Under the pieces are notes generated by a model, which saw only the letters and a program-made list of their open reading frames with translations, was not told the origin of the DNA and did not search any database. Of a DNA stretch of 64,000 nt, positions 1 to 13,559 are shown in pieces (position 1 is the first letter of the stretch; each line of letters opens with the position of its first letter). The translations under genes were made by a program, and so were the position numbers. The stretch lies in contig VXAZ01007995.1 of assembly GCA_013399875.1 (NCBI GenBank), forward strand, positions 2,583,486 to 2,647,485, given 5' to 3'. Origin of the DNA: Gymnorhina tibicen. Lineage: Eukaryota; Chordata; Aves; Passeriformes; Artamidae.

Positions 1-1840
1 GAGCTTTGCATAAGAATGCAGTGGAAGAGAGAGGATTTCTATTAACACTGCCAGCTTCTTAAAAAAACCCCCAAAAATCCACTCTCTGCTGCTCCACATC
101 AACCTTTTCTCCCTGCTTGTTTTCTCCTTTCCACCCACCTTGTCCCCTGGCAGTGCCATTAGAGATGAGCCAGTGACTCGGGGCCATTCCTTAGCTGAGG
201 CAAGTAGTCGTAGTTCCATTGGCTCCAGCGGAGCGAGAACGATCTATGCTGGCTGAAGGATGGTCCCTCGTGGTTTGAGCCTTACCCCGAAGGGTTTTTC
301 AGCAGCAGCACTGGGATTTTTGTTTGGTTTTCTGTGGTGACAGGGGTCGCTTGTAAAGTTTTCACCTGTATCCAAAGTTTGAGGCTGTTCATGACTGGGG
401 TATTAACGCCTTTCAGAACGGTTCTGAATCAAAAGTTGGGTAAACTGGTTTAAGGAAGACAGGCTGGCTTCTGACTGAAAAAAATCTATGGATATTTTAA
501 AATAAACAAGAAAACTAGATGGGTCTTTGTGTTATCCAGATCTTGTGCTATCAAATCAGGTTTTTATTCTCCTGTTTATGATTGTGGAAGAATGGAACTA
601 ATCGGCCACTTTTGTGACAGCATTTGAGGCAGGACTGTGGTTTTATGCAGGGCAGAACCCAGTGCATCTCTTGTGCCTTTAGTAAGGAAACAAAACAACT
701 ACTGTAAAAATGCTTTAATAATATTGATTACTTTCATGCAAAACCAAAAAAGAGTCTACTGCATAGTAACTATTTGCGTACTTTTGGGTGACAGTTTAGT
801 AGAAATAGGAACTTCTGGGTGCTTGTTAATGCAAGCATCAAAACTGTGTCTACCTTTGCACTTGAGCTGTGTACCCACATGGGACTATTTCAGGAGCAAT
901 AAATGAAATCAGAATGTTGTCCATCATGCTTCCCTGTATCCACCATAAAAAATAAATTGAGCCAATTAGGGTAAAATAGTTGTGTGTCAAGCTCGGATGT
1001 GTAGCAGTGCAAATAGCCACCAAACAATATGTTTATTTTAATAGAGATTCGAGGATGATCTTTGACCACTGTTTTAGTTAGGTTTAAGTGAAAATTAATT
1101 TTGTGTTCCATCTGTGCCTCTGGTGCACTTATTTTCCCAGCTACTTCAGGTGATTGCCCATATTCCCAGATTTGTCATATGTGACTTTTTAACCTCATGA
1201 AATGAAGCACAGATCTTTTGGCACCAGTCACACACCTGATGCAGAAAGCTACATGAAATCCCGCTTGGTAGTCACGGAAACTCCAAGTAGCGAAACGCTC
1301 GTGCTGTACTGGCTGAGCATGCAGGGGAATCGTGGATCTATTGTCCAGTTTCATGCCTGGGGGAAATACTGCTTACCTGAAAGGCCTGAGAATGTTGAAT
1401 AGACGGGACGGGCAGCTAAACCTGGGAAAGGGAACGGTGAGATTTGGCAGGCTCTTGTTTGGGCTGTAGGTCTGCTGAAACCTACAGCAGCTCCATCAGC
1501 TGGGTATGAGGAATCAGTGTTTCATCAGACCTTCAGACTGTCTCTTTCCATTGAGACTGCCTCACTTCAGAAGCAGGAGATGACCCTTTTTCTTGTTTGT
1601 GGTGGTGTCTGGGTACTCTGTTATCTGTACCTCCTTACAGAAACAACCTCTCTGCAGAGTTGGCTGTCCAAATATGAGATAAGTAGGAGATCTCATGAGA
1701 AATCAGATATTTATACCTGCTCTACCCTCTTCTGCTGTCACAGTACTTCTTCATATAACTCCTGGGCACAGCTGTTGCTGTAGTAGATAACTTGTAAGGT
1801 TTGCATTGCAGTAACTCGGTGATTGGCTTGGTTCCTAAGT

Positions 1841-1874
1841 AAAAAAAAAAAAGCCTTTTTTTTTTTTTTTTTTT
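1841..1874. repeat. A12-GCC-T19 homopolymer pair
   Basis: Twelve A residues are followed by gcc and nineteen T residues. The two runs are complementary and could fold as a simple hairpin. The T run may be the remains of a retroposon tail, but no element body is visible on either side. Run lengths are also prone to sequencing error. Confidence 0.8.
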
Positions 1875-3597
1875 AATTTGAGAAAATTTAACTTTGTGCA
1901 GTCTCTGCACACAAATAGAACAACTGCTGTTGAGCTTGTCAGCCCTGGCAGTGTCCTGTTGAGAGGCCTCCTGGTGTCAAGTGCACTTGCCTTCTCAATA
2001 TGAAAAGGAATTTATATTTGTAATGAATATTCATACAAGAAAGACATGGGTGATCTGCAGATAAAGGTTTTTAGCCTCACAAAAGCAGTGCTGTGAGAAT
2101 TAATATGGAGGGAATCTTAAATGGCACAATTCAGCCTATCCCATCACAGGAGCCAACGGGTGCAATTCTGCCCAAATTGATGGAGTGGCTTTCATTTACC
2201 CCAACAGTGAATTTGTTACCTACCCAGCCAGACCTAACACTTTTTGACATGAACAGATGAGAGGATCACTCTATTAATGCAGAAGATTTAGTAGCTCTTT
2301 GGTGAGTTTTTCCCATCTTTGACATTTCAGAATGGAGCTTAATGATGCAGCAGTTTAGCACAAACAACCTGACTGCATGGGGATATTTCTTTTCCTCTCT
2401 TTCTGCTGCCTTCTCCAGACTCGGCATTCTCAGTGTGGATGACTTGGGACAGTAGGGTCCCTTTTCAAGTGCACCTACAGGCTTTGCCACAGCTGTTAAG
2501 CTCCCTTTGTGAAGCAGGAGTTCTACAAGGGCACAGGTTAGTCAGTTTTTCGGAGCTTAAAATAATCCTGTTTCCCTGGTTCCTCAGAAGGTGTTGTGTT
2601 TAAAAAAAATAAAATAAAAAAAATTACACACTTTAATAGAAATACTTTTCCTTCATTAAATTAAATCTCTAAAGCCCAATAGCGTTTTCAGTGCTTATAT
2701 GAAAATGCCAGTGGGGATTTGAGATTAAAAGCGGTATTTTTGTACAAGTCAATGAAGATCTCAATAGGAAAGAACACTCTTCAAATATAAATTCCTCCAG
2801 TATCGAGAAAGACAGATTTTCTACTTAGGTCCTTGATAATACTTCTCCCAACCTTGTTATGAAATTCTGTTTTCACATATCTGATATAAGGCTGTTACAC
2901 ATTAGCTCTCCATTTAATGAAATCTTATTAATGGTGCCTTTTTTATTATAGAGATATGCCAAGCTACTCAGATTTAATTCATGTTTAACAGTAAACATGA
3001 GATACTGTGAGCCATTTATATGCAGCTCAGGTTCTCTTTTTCTATCAAAAAAAATGATTGAATGGCATATTAAAAATGGAACTAAAATATATCTACTATT
3101 GATTTATATTGGTATAAACTTGGACATATGTTGCCACTAAAGGCCACTGTGACCCACAGCTAGAGGAGTAGGAAAGGAATATAACAAGAAAAAAAGATTC
3201 CCAGGAAAAGTTTGTTGGTGGTTTGTTTGGGGATTTTTTTTTTCCTCCGTCTTCAGATGTCTTCTATCCGTTCAAGCAAAAAAAAAAAAAAACCCACCCT
3301 AAAAACCTGAGATCTGCATTTTTGTAGATAAAATACTGCATGATCAAGGTGCAGATTTTGGGAAAGAGCTTTCCAGGCTGTTTTACAGGGAAGAGAAGAA
3401 ACAGGCATAATTTGGCTTTAGCAATAAATGCAAAGAGATGTAAAGGTTTTATTTGATTCAAGGATCTCAAAGCAATGTAAAAAAAACCAGATAATCATTA
3501 CTAGTGCTTTCAAAATGGAGGAAAATAAACCAAGAGTTGAGAAAACAGACATCAAAAAGAAGTAGGGTGGGTATGTACAGCCCCTGTACCAATTTAC

Positions 3598-3795
3598 ATC
3601 ATGGAATAGTCTGGGTTGGAAAGGACCTCAAAGATCCTCTCATTCCAGTCCCCTGTCATGGGCAGGACCACCTTCCACTGGACCAGGTTGCTCAAAGCCC
3701 CATCCAACCTGGCCTTGAACAATTCCAGGGATGGCACAGCCAGCTTCTCTGGGCAACCTGGGCCAGGGCCTCTCCACCCTCAGTTTGGAAGGTAC
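3598..3795 (-). mobile_element. CR1 LINE 3' end fragment
   Basis: Read on the plus strand this is the reverse complement of the CR1 3' region: atggaatagtctgggttgg, then the ggaccTCAAAGATC block, the gaccaccttccactggaccagg block, the caaagccccatccaacctgg block, and the cttctctgggcaacc block, in the CR1 order. About 200 bp of the tail is present, and the match fades after 3795. The usual 5'-truncation of CR1 copies explains the missing body and the lack of coding potential. Open frames over this interval are not genes. Confidence 0.9.
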
Positions 3796-6700
3796 CTGAT
3801 CTGCTGCTTAAAGTAATCATCAGTTCTTCAGCAGTGATCTGTGGTCCCAGAGAAAGCCCAAAACAAGGTTCAAAAAAACCCAATTAACTGAAGGCAGTCA
3901 AGCAGAGTGCGCTCAATGACGGTCCTTGGATTCTGTCCCTGTTTTCAGTTCACACTTCTGTCAGCACTGGGAAGGTGCTCTCGCTCTGGCCTCCCTCCTG
4001 AAGTTACACAGACAAGTCAGAGGAGAGCTGGGATAGGGAAACAATATTTTAACAAACCCCCTGTAATTTAGGTTTTCCCAAACTGTGTTCTAACTTTGAG
4101 CCTTTAGAGAATCCTGGTTTCAGGCTTTGGGGATGGGTAGAGGTACTTATGTCTTCGTGCTGAAGCTACTTTTCTTTGTCACCTAAGTCAATATTCATTG
4201 GATTAGCTGTTGAGCAAGAGCAATCATGATCCTGTAATCTTGTATTCAGGGTGTCAGTGTGGAAGGAGGGAAAGCAGGATTCTGGTTCATGTGCTATTTA
4301 ATGCCGTGTACTTTAAAAAATAAAAAAAAATTTTCCAGTGTAATGTGTTTAGGATAGTCCTGGAAGTGCAGATGTGGTTTCAGGTGTCTTCAGGCTAAAG
4401 AAGGAGTTTTGCCTGGAGACTTTCCTAATGCTGTGCAAGTCTTCTTAGCCTGTAAGTGTTGAAAACTCAGGGATTGTTGCCACTATTTTTTTATCTCTGT
4501 GATTTTTGTGGTGCTCTTCCTTTAGGTACAATTTGGAAATATCTATTAAAACTAGCAAGAGAGGCAGAGGTATATGGATTTCTGGGAGACTTGGCCAAAG
4601 GAAGAACTCTGGTTGCCTATGGATACTGACATCTCCTGAACTAGGTGACAGCTGAATGCAGTTTTTGAAGATCTAAACTATGGACTTAAATGGGATTTAG
4701 GCTACTTTAGTGGCTAAATCTGTTTGCGGATTTATTCCTGAATGTCTTTTGAAAGGTTACTCATCAGTTCGGTGGAACAGCAACAGAAAGAACACAGGAT
4801 TTTTGACTTCTCTCCTCATATTCAGACAGCGCTACATTATGTGTTTGATAGAGGACAATGACCTTCAGAAAGTTTTCCATCATTTTAGAAGCTTTCTCAA
4901 AACTAGGACAGTGGTCTGGGCTCAGCCTTGGCAACTTCTGAAAAGCCTCTCCAGGGTTCAGTCCTAAATATCATCGGTGTGGACATGTCTGGTTTGAAAG
5001 TTTAAATTCTGCGATGATGAGAAAAATCTGCTTGAATTTAATGGCATGGAAGCTCTCTTTTTTCTTTCTGTGCCTCGGAAATGTGCAGGGCTGCATTAAA
5101 CCAACACTCTGGAAACAAAACCGCTTAAATCCACTCTGGCTTTTGCATGTGCTCTGTGTGGTAATAACTGTGGCTAATGGGAAGATAGCTTCTACAATTA
5201 TTATAATCAATAGATTGGGAATGCAAAGATAAAGCAAATTAGGACTAATCCGTTCTCTGTTTCTTCTAAATCAGTTCATAAACCGAGAAGACAGTCAGTG
5301 CAAGCGCTGACTTTGTTTTTAATTCAAACGGAGCTTTTGTGTCACATACTTCTAAGGACAGTAGGGTTATGTCTTGTTTTTCCTCTTGTCTGGAGTCTCT
5401 CTATTAATTTTTCTTTTCATCTGAAATAGCTCCAAATCCCTCAAATATTTTTGACTGGAGAACAGTATGGTTGGGTAGCACAGCTTTCATCAGAGGTCTG
5501 GGTAACACCAGGGAGTGTTCCCCCGGCTTGGTGCGGCCAGGGAGGTGTAGGGAGTTGGGGTACAGGTGTTTTGCTGGTGGTGATGCCAACCACTCAGTGG
5601 TCTGTGCTGGATGAGCTGGTTAACCCATCTTTGCTTCAAGGATTCATCACTTGAATGGGCTTGAAATTGCTTTTCTCTTACTGACAGAGTGCTGCCTGAA
5701 AAATACCTTTCCTGTAGCCTGAGGGATATCTGGGGAAGAATTACCAACTCCTGTACAACAGGGGGACACCTAGCACAAACTGGGATGTACCTGGTCGTGG
5801 TGTGTTCACTGATTTTCAGCACCACGAGGAACCCCAAGGTTGGCTGTTGGCTCTGAAGCCTACTTTTGATAAAGGGAAGCAGTGCTGGATTCCAGCTCAG
5901 CTGAAGGTCATTAGCATTCTCCTGCTGTATTACATGCAGATTTTCTTGGCTCACAAGAATAGCATTACATGGAGTATGCATCCTGTATCAGCAAAAGAAA
6001 TGCATGCATGCAGAGATATAGCCAGGGTTTATAGGCTTATTAGAAGACTTATAAACAGTCCTCTCCTACACCTCCTCTGTCCTTATTTCCCACTGACATT
6101 CCCCCTGGCTGTGTTTTCCCTTCTTCACCCTTATGTACTTTCAACAGATTGGGGTGAGAAGGTTTGTTTTTACTTTAAATAACTTAAAATCAGCAGTAGA
6201 GTCTTTGATCTATCACCACCCTGTATTGGCTGACCCTTGGGTGCACAGAGAGTATTTGGGAGTAAATATAAATTCAGTTATGTATCCTTGGCTCAGGAAT
6301 TCAAATGCCAGGTGGCAAAATTCCTTGTAGTGAAGGGACGTGGATGCAGTCCTCCCTCAAACTGGAAGGGCTGAGCAGCCAAAATTGTATTAAATGACAC
6401 AGGCATGCATGTTGAAATTCTCCCTATGCTTGTTCAGGAATTTTTGTACCATACAGAATAAATGGAGCCCTGTTAGCACGAGGGTGATATGGGATAATGG
6501 GAAGGATGGGGGATTTGGGGAACATGGAAAAACAGATTAAACTTTTCCACTCCCCCTTTAGTTAGTCTGTTTTTTCTATTTATATCAGTATGGGAGTGGG
6601 GGTGGGGAAGCAGCACTGCTTCTGCAGATGTGGCAAGATGCCTGTAGAGGAAACCCTGCTGGAAAAGATGAGACAAGTTGATTTCAGCTGTAGGCCTTGG

Positions 6701-7474
6701 AGTGTGGTGACACAAGAGCAGGCTCAGTGGTAGCAGCAATGGGCTGGTTGGTTGCCAGCAGCCTGCACTAAAGGGGACCCTGAGTGCTGTGGTCCTGCCA
6801 AAGCTGGGTGCATGGCGAGGGAGCCTCCGTGGTTCTGGAGATGTTTTCACTGCAATCATTGCTCCTTTGCGTTGAAAAGCTGCTGCAGGCTCAAACCACC
6901 TTCGATGCTGCCCTTCATCGTTCCAAAATGCATAAAGTGAAGCAGAAATCAAGAGTAAGAAGCTTAGAGATGCCTTGCTGAATACCAGGATGCTCTGAGG
7001 ACAATGATAAGGCAACTGAAAGCAATAGTCTATGATCCAGGGTCATCATCTTCCATGAATCTTTTTCTTTGGAGTGGTGTTCAAACGGCATTAGAAAGGT
7101 AGTGAGAGTGCTGTGATGCTTGACACGGTCTGAAATGCCAGTGGACTCAATGAGGCAGGAAGGTACTGGTGGCCAGGGAAGTTCCTTATAGGTCATAGAA
7201 GTGATGTTCTTGCTTGTTTTGCCATTTTTGTAGGTGTTGTAGGGCCCGTGTAGCTCTACAGCAACCTGTGCAGCTGGCACCTTTGGTGTTGGGTGGATAA
7301 ATAAACAAACCCCAAATGAACTGCAAGTGGCAAAGTCCTGGGCTTTCTTTTGGCACTGAGTAGCTCCTCAAGTTCAAACCACTTAATTAAAGAGTAGTCA
7401 ACAACGTGTCAGTGCTGATGGAGGCAGTGACACCGTCTCAGGCATCCCTCTGCGATGTCAACTGCTGTCTGAAA

Positions 7475-7509
7475 TTTTTTTTTTGTTTCTTAATTTTTTT
7501 TTTTTTTTT
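7475..7509. repeat. T-rich low-complexity tract
   Basis: Two long T runs interrupted by gtttcttaa. No coding or element signature is seen beside it. Confidence 0.85.
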
Positions 7510-8639
7510 GTAAATATGTCCATTGTGCACACTGACTCATGCTTTGTATTAATGAGGAATGTAAGGCTTTAAAAAAACAATTGCACTGTAGCCTCATTAC
7601 TATGAAAAATCCATTATGTGGAAGCCATTTGTCAAAGCCAACTGTTTAGTTGCTGTAATTTACATATTTATCAAGTTTGATTGGAATGTAATGACTTTGA
7701 CTTTCTTCATTTTTTTTAACCTTTCCAACCCTCTTTCCATGAAAAGGGTGTTTTGGTTTGTTTTATGGGAAAGGGCAAAACATAATTCAATTTACATTGA
7801 CTATTAAATTTACGTATTAATGTTTTGAATAATTTGAATTCTTTTACATTGCAAATGAGTTGTATTTCCATTTTTTTTTACATGGAAGATAATGTGGGGT
7901 CTTATCAATCCAGGAAGTTTTTGTTTCTACCAAGGGATCTAACTGGAAAATAGACAACACAAGACTCTCTAAATAAGATAATGAGTGTCAAGGTAAGCAG
8001 TTAATATTGGATCTCCATAATTCTTGTAGTTGAAAGATCAGAGTGGATGGGTTTCCAGTACAATCACATGATTTATTATGGGTGATTAATTTGCATCTGA
8101 TGCTGGGGATGTTTTGACACAGCCCCAACTAGAAGTATTACATTCCCTTGACCACAGGCTGGTAGGCAGGAGGCTGCTGAGGACACTGATCCACACAAGC
8201 ATCTTACTCTCCACTGAGCTGTTATAAGACAGGCAGAGGTGACGAGAAGTTGCTCCAGCAGCTGATACTGGGAGTTGTTAAAGTTAAGAAATGTGGCACT
8301 GCTTGTTTGCAGCTGGCCTCAAGTGAAGAAGTCTCTTCCCTGTGCTATGGAAAAGGCTACAAGATGTGATTTGGTGGCTGTAAAAATGTCAGGTGAAGAG
8401 CAGGATGCCAGCTCTCATCTGAGCTCTGGAACATGAGAATTGAACAGACCTGTGGTTTGCCTGAGTGTAAAAGTTCCTCTGGAGTAGTCTATGGCCCAAG
8501 CAAAAACTAGAACAATGCATACAAAATTAAGTCATTTTAAAAATATATAAACACCAAAGGAAGAAGCAAGTGAAAAATAGAATGAAATTCAGCAAAAAAA
8601 ATGCTGTCTGAATACCCAGAAAAATATCCTCAGAGAGGA

Positions 8640-8727
8640 TGGAATAGTTTTCCACAGAAATTGGGAGCTGACCAGGTAAGGATGGTCTAGATGAGCTGGA
8701 AGGTCCTTCCCGGATCAACTCTGAAAG
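8640..8727 (+). mobile_element. Possible degenerate CR1 3' end
   Basis: The run around gatggtctagatgagctgg and aaggtccttccc resembles the last 60-80 bp of a CR1 element in sense orientation. Both the terminal ATTCTATG repeats and the upstream body are unrecognisable. This is a weak call based on short similarity. Confidence 0.25.
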
Positions 8728-11700
8728 GCAATACAGATATTTTAGTGCCTAACTTTGAAAGCTAGTGAATATCAAGCAGCAGGTGGCCAGCCACAAATAT
8801 AACCTACGTGACAAAAAATGATCTGCTACAGAAGCTGTGGCATGCAGTTCGTCAGCCCCTTTTCTGTCCTCTGCTGCTTCACAGCATCTCCCACTTGACA
8901 TTCCTATCTTTGACGTGTCCCATCCTTTAAATAAATGATGACTGAGAGTGATCCCCTTGAGCTTCAACTTGGAGCGTGTTTTTATTAATTTATTTCTCGC
9001 TGTGCTAGATTTCTCCCCCTCCACTTTTAAAGGCTCCTTTGACTTTAATTAAAATTCTCCATAGGCTTATTGCCTTGAGAGAGAGAGAGTGTGAGTGTGT
9101 ATAAATTGGTTTTAACAGTTTGCTGACTAGATAGGTTTCACAAAGCTCACACAGCCTTCCAGTGTGTGTCTGTGCAGGCAGCAAAATGTGTTTTCCCTTA
9201 TGCCCTGTGCTGTATTGATTGACTGCGCCTCTGGAATTTATTGCTAACTAATGATGGGACAAAAAGGACAATTAGGATCGGTGGACACTTGCACGCACAC
9301 GAAGTTGATGTGGTGCTTACAGGGAGCTTTGAGAAGGATCACGTCTGTGAGAGGAGCTGTTCTCAGTTTGTTGCAAGGCAGGGGACTGAGGCTGCAGGTT
9401 GGCTGGGGAAGGAGAAGGTTTTATGTGTCCAGGTGGAATTTAAACATCTTTGCGATAATTGTTTTTGCAACAGAGGGGAAAATGTCATAAGCAGCATCTG
9501 AATAAGAATGGCAGCTTGCTTAATTGTTGGCCCTTAATGGGAATGAAAAGTGCCCTGCCTCCAGGCATACCTCTCACCACTTTCTTTTGAAGGAAAGGAC
9601 AAGGGTGTGACAGGACTTTCTCCTGCCAGACTCCAGGATTTGTGATACGGGTCCAATATTCTCAGTGCATTCTGTCTGAGGTCATGTCTGTGACCCTCGC
9701 TGATGCTGGACTCAGTCGCAAGTGAATGGAGTGCACACACCTGAACAAAGCTGATTTAGGGCTGTTGACTCCCAATCTCCCAGAGATTCCCTGAAATCAT
9801 GTTCCTGTGATTAAAATCTTGAAAGAATCAACGAACAAAAGCAGGGGCCTGGCAGTGTGTCCAGGAGAGGTCACTCCACTTTTTTGTGCAAAGGGGACGC
9901 TTTCTACCTCATCTTTGCCATCCTGCTTTCATTAGGAACATGTTTCTCATCCTGATTTGAAGCCAATGTCTAACACTACAGTAAAGAAAGATTTGCTCCT
10001 GGCTGGCTTAGAGCTGTGTGTACTTCAGCCCTGAGGGGAGTCTGCATCCCTCACCTTGCTGAAGTATTTCAAAATTTTAATTTGGTGTGTAAGACCCTCT
10101 GCTGAGCATCTTAATTTTTGGTAGTGCATGTTTAGGTCCGAATTCTGATTTCGGGCAAGCCCTGAATATGAAAAGAGAAACTATTCACTGGTGTCTGTTG
10201 CTTGCCTTGTGGGCTTCAGCCTCTCTCCGAACAGTGCTGGTGCTTCCCAGAGAGGTCAGTGTCACGTTCTGAGGAGCATGGCTCTCCATGAATCTCATTT
10301 CAGCAGGTTGCTTTTTATTGCCCGCTGGCTCAGCTACTGAAGAGCTCACAGTCATAGTTCAGCAAAGGCCAAAGCCTCCTGCAGAACACCCTGCACATCT
10401 TGCTTGGGATCACTGCTTTCAAGGTTTTGTACACTGAAGGTTTTATTCTTCCTAACCCTGTCAGTCCTTCTCCGTCCTTCCAGGGAGGGTCTGATGCAAC
10501 ACATAAACCAGAAAAATAATCATCTCCTGTGTCCTGTAATTGATCATGTCCCCGCTTCTTTTCAATGAGTGTTTAGGAAGAAAAGAGAGAGAAGGGTTCA
10601 TGTTGTTCAAGTTAGTGTCAAAAAGGTGGAACACAGGAGATTAGTCAGTGACAGTACTGGTTGCATTGCTTCACTTCTTCCCCAGGTTTGAGACTTTAGC
10701 CCAGCAGCTGAAACTTTGGCTGCTTTTCAAATTTTTTCCCTCACAGAATGAGACCTGGTCCTAATTCAAACAAGATACCTGAGTAAGTCTCCAGCTTTGT
10801 CCACTATTTCATGCCTCCCCAACTCTTTTTTTTCCTTTTTCTCCTCCTATTATACTTTTTGCCTGTTTCTTTAGTAAATAATATGAGACCTAGCCCCAGT
10901 GAATGGAGGTTTTCTAGTTACAGCTTCCCAGAAACATCTTCCCTGATTTTTGCATGTCATGTTGCAGCTTGTTTCTTCCCTATTATTTTATCCATTGGCC
11001 TTGAGAGGTTAGAGATGCTGGACTCACAGATTCTGGAGCTGCATCTCACAGCAGCTATAAATGTCATTTTCAACACTGCCTTCCTTGGAAAAATCCATGA
11101 TGAGCACAAGGATGTGGCTGTGCATCTCAAAGAAACTAGAAGAGTTTTGAGAATAGCTGTACTGGGACTCTCAATTCTGTTCTGAAGTGCACAAGGTTTT
11201 GCTCAATTTTTTTTATGGAAAAGTCAGAGCACTAAAGTTAATCACAGGCAAAGCCACAGCGAAACTGGAAAAAAACCCCAACAGATCAAAGGTGTCCTGG
11301 CTGCTCCCGTAACTGCTGGACTACTCTGTGAGGGGTTGGTAATTCCCTCTTCGCTACCTTGGCTGAAATTCTGACATAAATTATTCTCTTATCTTTAAGT
11401 CCATGCATACTTACAGCAAACAAACATAGCCGTAACCCTCTCCACTGGAGAGAGCTGATAGAGAATTGCTTTTTAACAGGTCCTAGCATCATCTTTTGAA
11501 TCCCTGGATTTTAAAGACAAACTGAAAAAATACCCATGTAATGTGGTATTTCAGGTGGAAATGTCTTGCATCTGAGTATTTTGGTTCTATCCCTTTGTAA
11601 GAAGCGAAGGCTACTGGGGTGGGGAGAGTTCTAGAGGGATGATAGCTCTGAACAGAGAGAGCAAGAAAGGTACCAGGTAGTGTTGATTCCTTCCTAAAGG

Positions 11701-12130
11701 ATGAGGTCTGCTTCCTCTGGGGCAGCAGGCAGCTCCTGAGGGTTTCCATCTCCACTGATGAGGGGCTGTGGAGCTCAGTTAAGAGAACCATGTGGAATGG
11801 CTGAAGAGCATTATTGCTGTCACTGGTGGGGACTGGAGAAGTGCTGCTACATATTTAAGATACTGCATTTCTGTCTGATGTAAGATTTTGAGAGAGATGT
11901 AAATAAGATGTGCTTTGGTTTATTCAGTTTGTAATTTATTGTTGACCGTTGCAAGGAAAAACAAAAGTGAGTACTGTAGATCAGAGTTCATGTATTCAAA
12001 TACAGATGGGTGAGTTCTGAGTCGATGGAGTTTAAGGAAATGGCATTGAAAGACACTCAAGTAAAATGAAGACTTTAGCAAATCGTGTCTAGAATGTTTT
12101 TGTCTTGGTGTTTTTTTTCTTTTCCCTGCA

Positions 12131-12132
12131 GG
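12131..12132 (+). promoter_or_regulatory. Candidate recursive splice site (acceptor fused to donor)
   Basis: A long pyrimidine tract (ttttttttcttttccctgcag) abuts a donor-like sequence, CAG|gtaaac, with the junction between 12131 and 12132. This is the layout of a recursive splice site, by which long introns can be removed in steps. It lies in the sense orientation, about 6.5 kb before the HPGE exon. Use in vivo is an inference. Confidence 0.4.
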
Positions 12133-13559
12133 TAAACTTTACTTTCTTGTTCTATATCATCTGAAGGACACATGCATTTTCTGGGATTTTGGGAATGATT
12201 TCTGGGGTTCTGGGATTAGACATCAAATTTAACAAGATGATATATAGCTTTGAGGAGACACATTTGATGTACCACTTAGCCTTCCCATAATTTACTGCGT
12301 GCCTCCGGTCTCTGGAGGGCAAGGGGTTGATCTACACTCCAACCTGACTTTATAAATAGCAAAGTAGAAGAGGGAAAAAGAAAGCAGGCTGGGGACCTGC
12401 CTGATAAACTGTTATGATATGACAGTGATGCAGGTAGGTGACATTAAATGCTACTGTCTGCATCCTTAATTGTGAGTTGTCATCACCTTGGCCGTTTGAG
12501 GATGAATAATGTGCTGTTCGTATTCCAGATTTCTATTCTTATTCATAGGACTGTGTGTTCCAACGCTCAAATGCACATATATTATTTAAAACCAAAACCT
12601 CAGGTTTTTGGGGGTGGTTTTGGGTTTTTTTTTTTTTTTAGTGGAGATGAGGAGGGAGGAAAGATGTGAGTGTACCTTGACTGGTTTTGCGTGCAGTTAA
12701 TTTTCCTGCCTCGAAAGCATCGTGAGCTGCCAGTATCAGAAAGCCCAAGTGGAAGAATGGTTGCTTACAAGATGTAATGAAGATTAAAAACAAGCAAATG
12801 GGGCTGGGAGTTAAGGGGGCTCTTGCTCTGTAGTCATTTGCCATTTCTGATTTTGAAAATAGCTCTGCAGTGTCGTTCGATCTGTGCTTCAGAATAATTT
12901 TACCAGGAGATATTTCTGGCCTTTTGCTTCACAGTCAGATCCCTTTGCTGGGCTATTAAGTTGAAAATGCAGTCAAGTATTAACATTGAAGCTGTTTATG
13001 TAACCTCCCACTACATGGAACCCCTCCAGAACACCCTGCAACTGAGGAAGGGAAGGGGAAGGAGGGGATGAAAACCAAGAGCTGGGTAGAAATAGTGCCT
13101 GCTCTGAGATGTAAATAGGTCAGCTCCTTTCAGTAAAAAGAAGTTAGGCTGTTGATATATGCCCATGTACTTAAACTGTCATGGCAGTTCACTCAGCTGC
13201 ATTCCAGCAGGGCTCCGGGCCATTGGGGATGCACAAGGCATTGTTAGAGAGGACTGAGAGAGGGAAGAGGAGGGAGGAACAAAGGCATAGCCGGAAAGGA
13301 GATCATACAGGCACTACACTTAGAGATTCCTGGTGGCACTGACAAGTGTTGATAACTCTGTCAGCATCTGCCGTCGGAACACTGAGTCCCACTTTCCTAC
13401 CTGCCCCTCTTTGTCCCAATAGGATGCTCGTATATGGCTAAAGTCTAAACGTTCCTTTTTTCTGTTTGCTGCTGAAATATATTTAATTTGCTTTGAACAA
13501 GAGCAAGCCCAAATCCCAGGGCCTCCGAATAAGGGGGAGTTATGGAGGGGGAATACAAT

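Noticed and set aside
3504..3887. 127-codon plus-strand frame
   Set aside because: It spans the minus-strand CR1 tail. The frame is repeat sequence read in the wrong orientation.
5490..5981. 163-codon minus-strand open frame
   Set aside because: No recognisable domain, and it overlaps equally open frames on the other strand. Treated as chance.
6473..7015. 180-codon minus-strand open frame
   Set aside because: The composition is biased (Ser/Pro/Leu/His), no family is recognised, and no splice or promoter context supports it.
10811..11185. 124-codon plus-strand frame with a hydrophobic start
   Set aside because: The hydrophobic start comes from a pyrimidine-rich tract. The rest matches nothing known and has no splice context.
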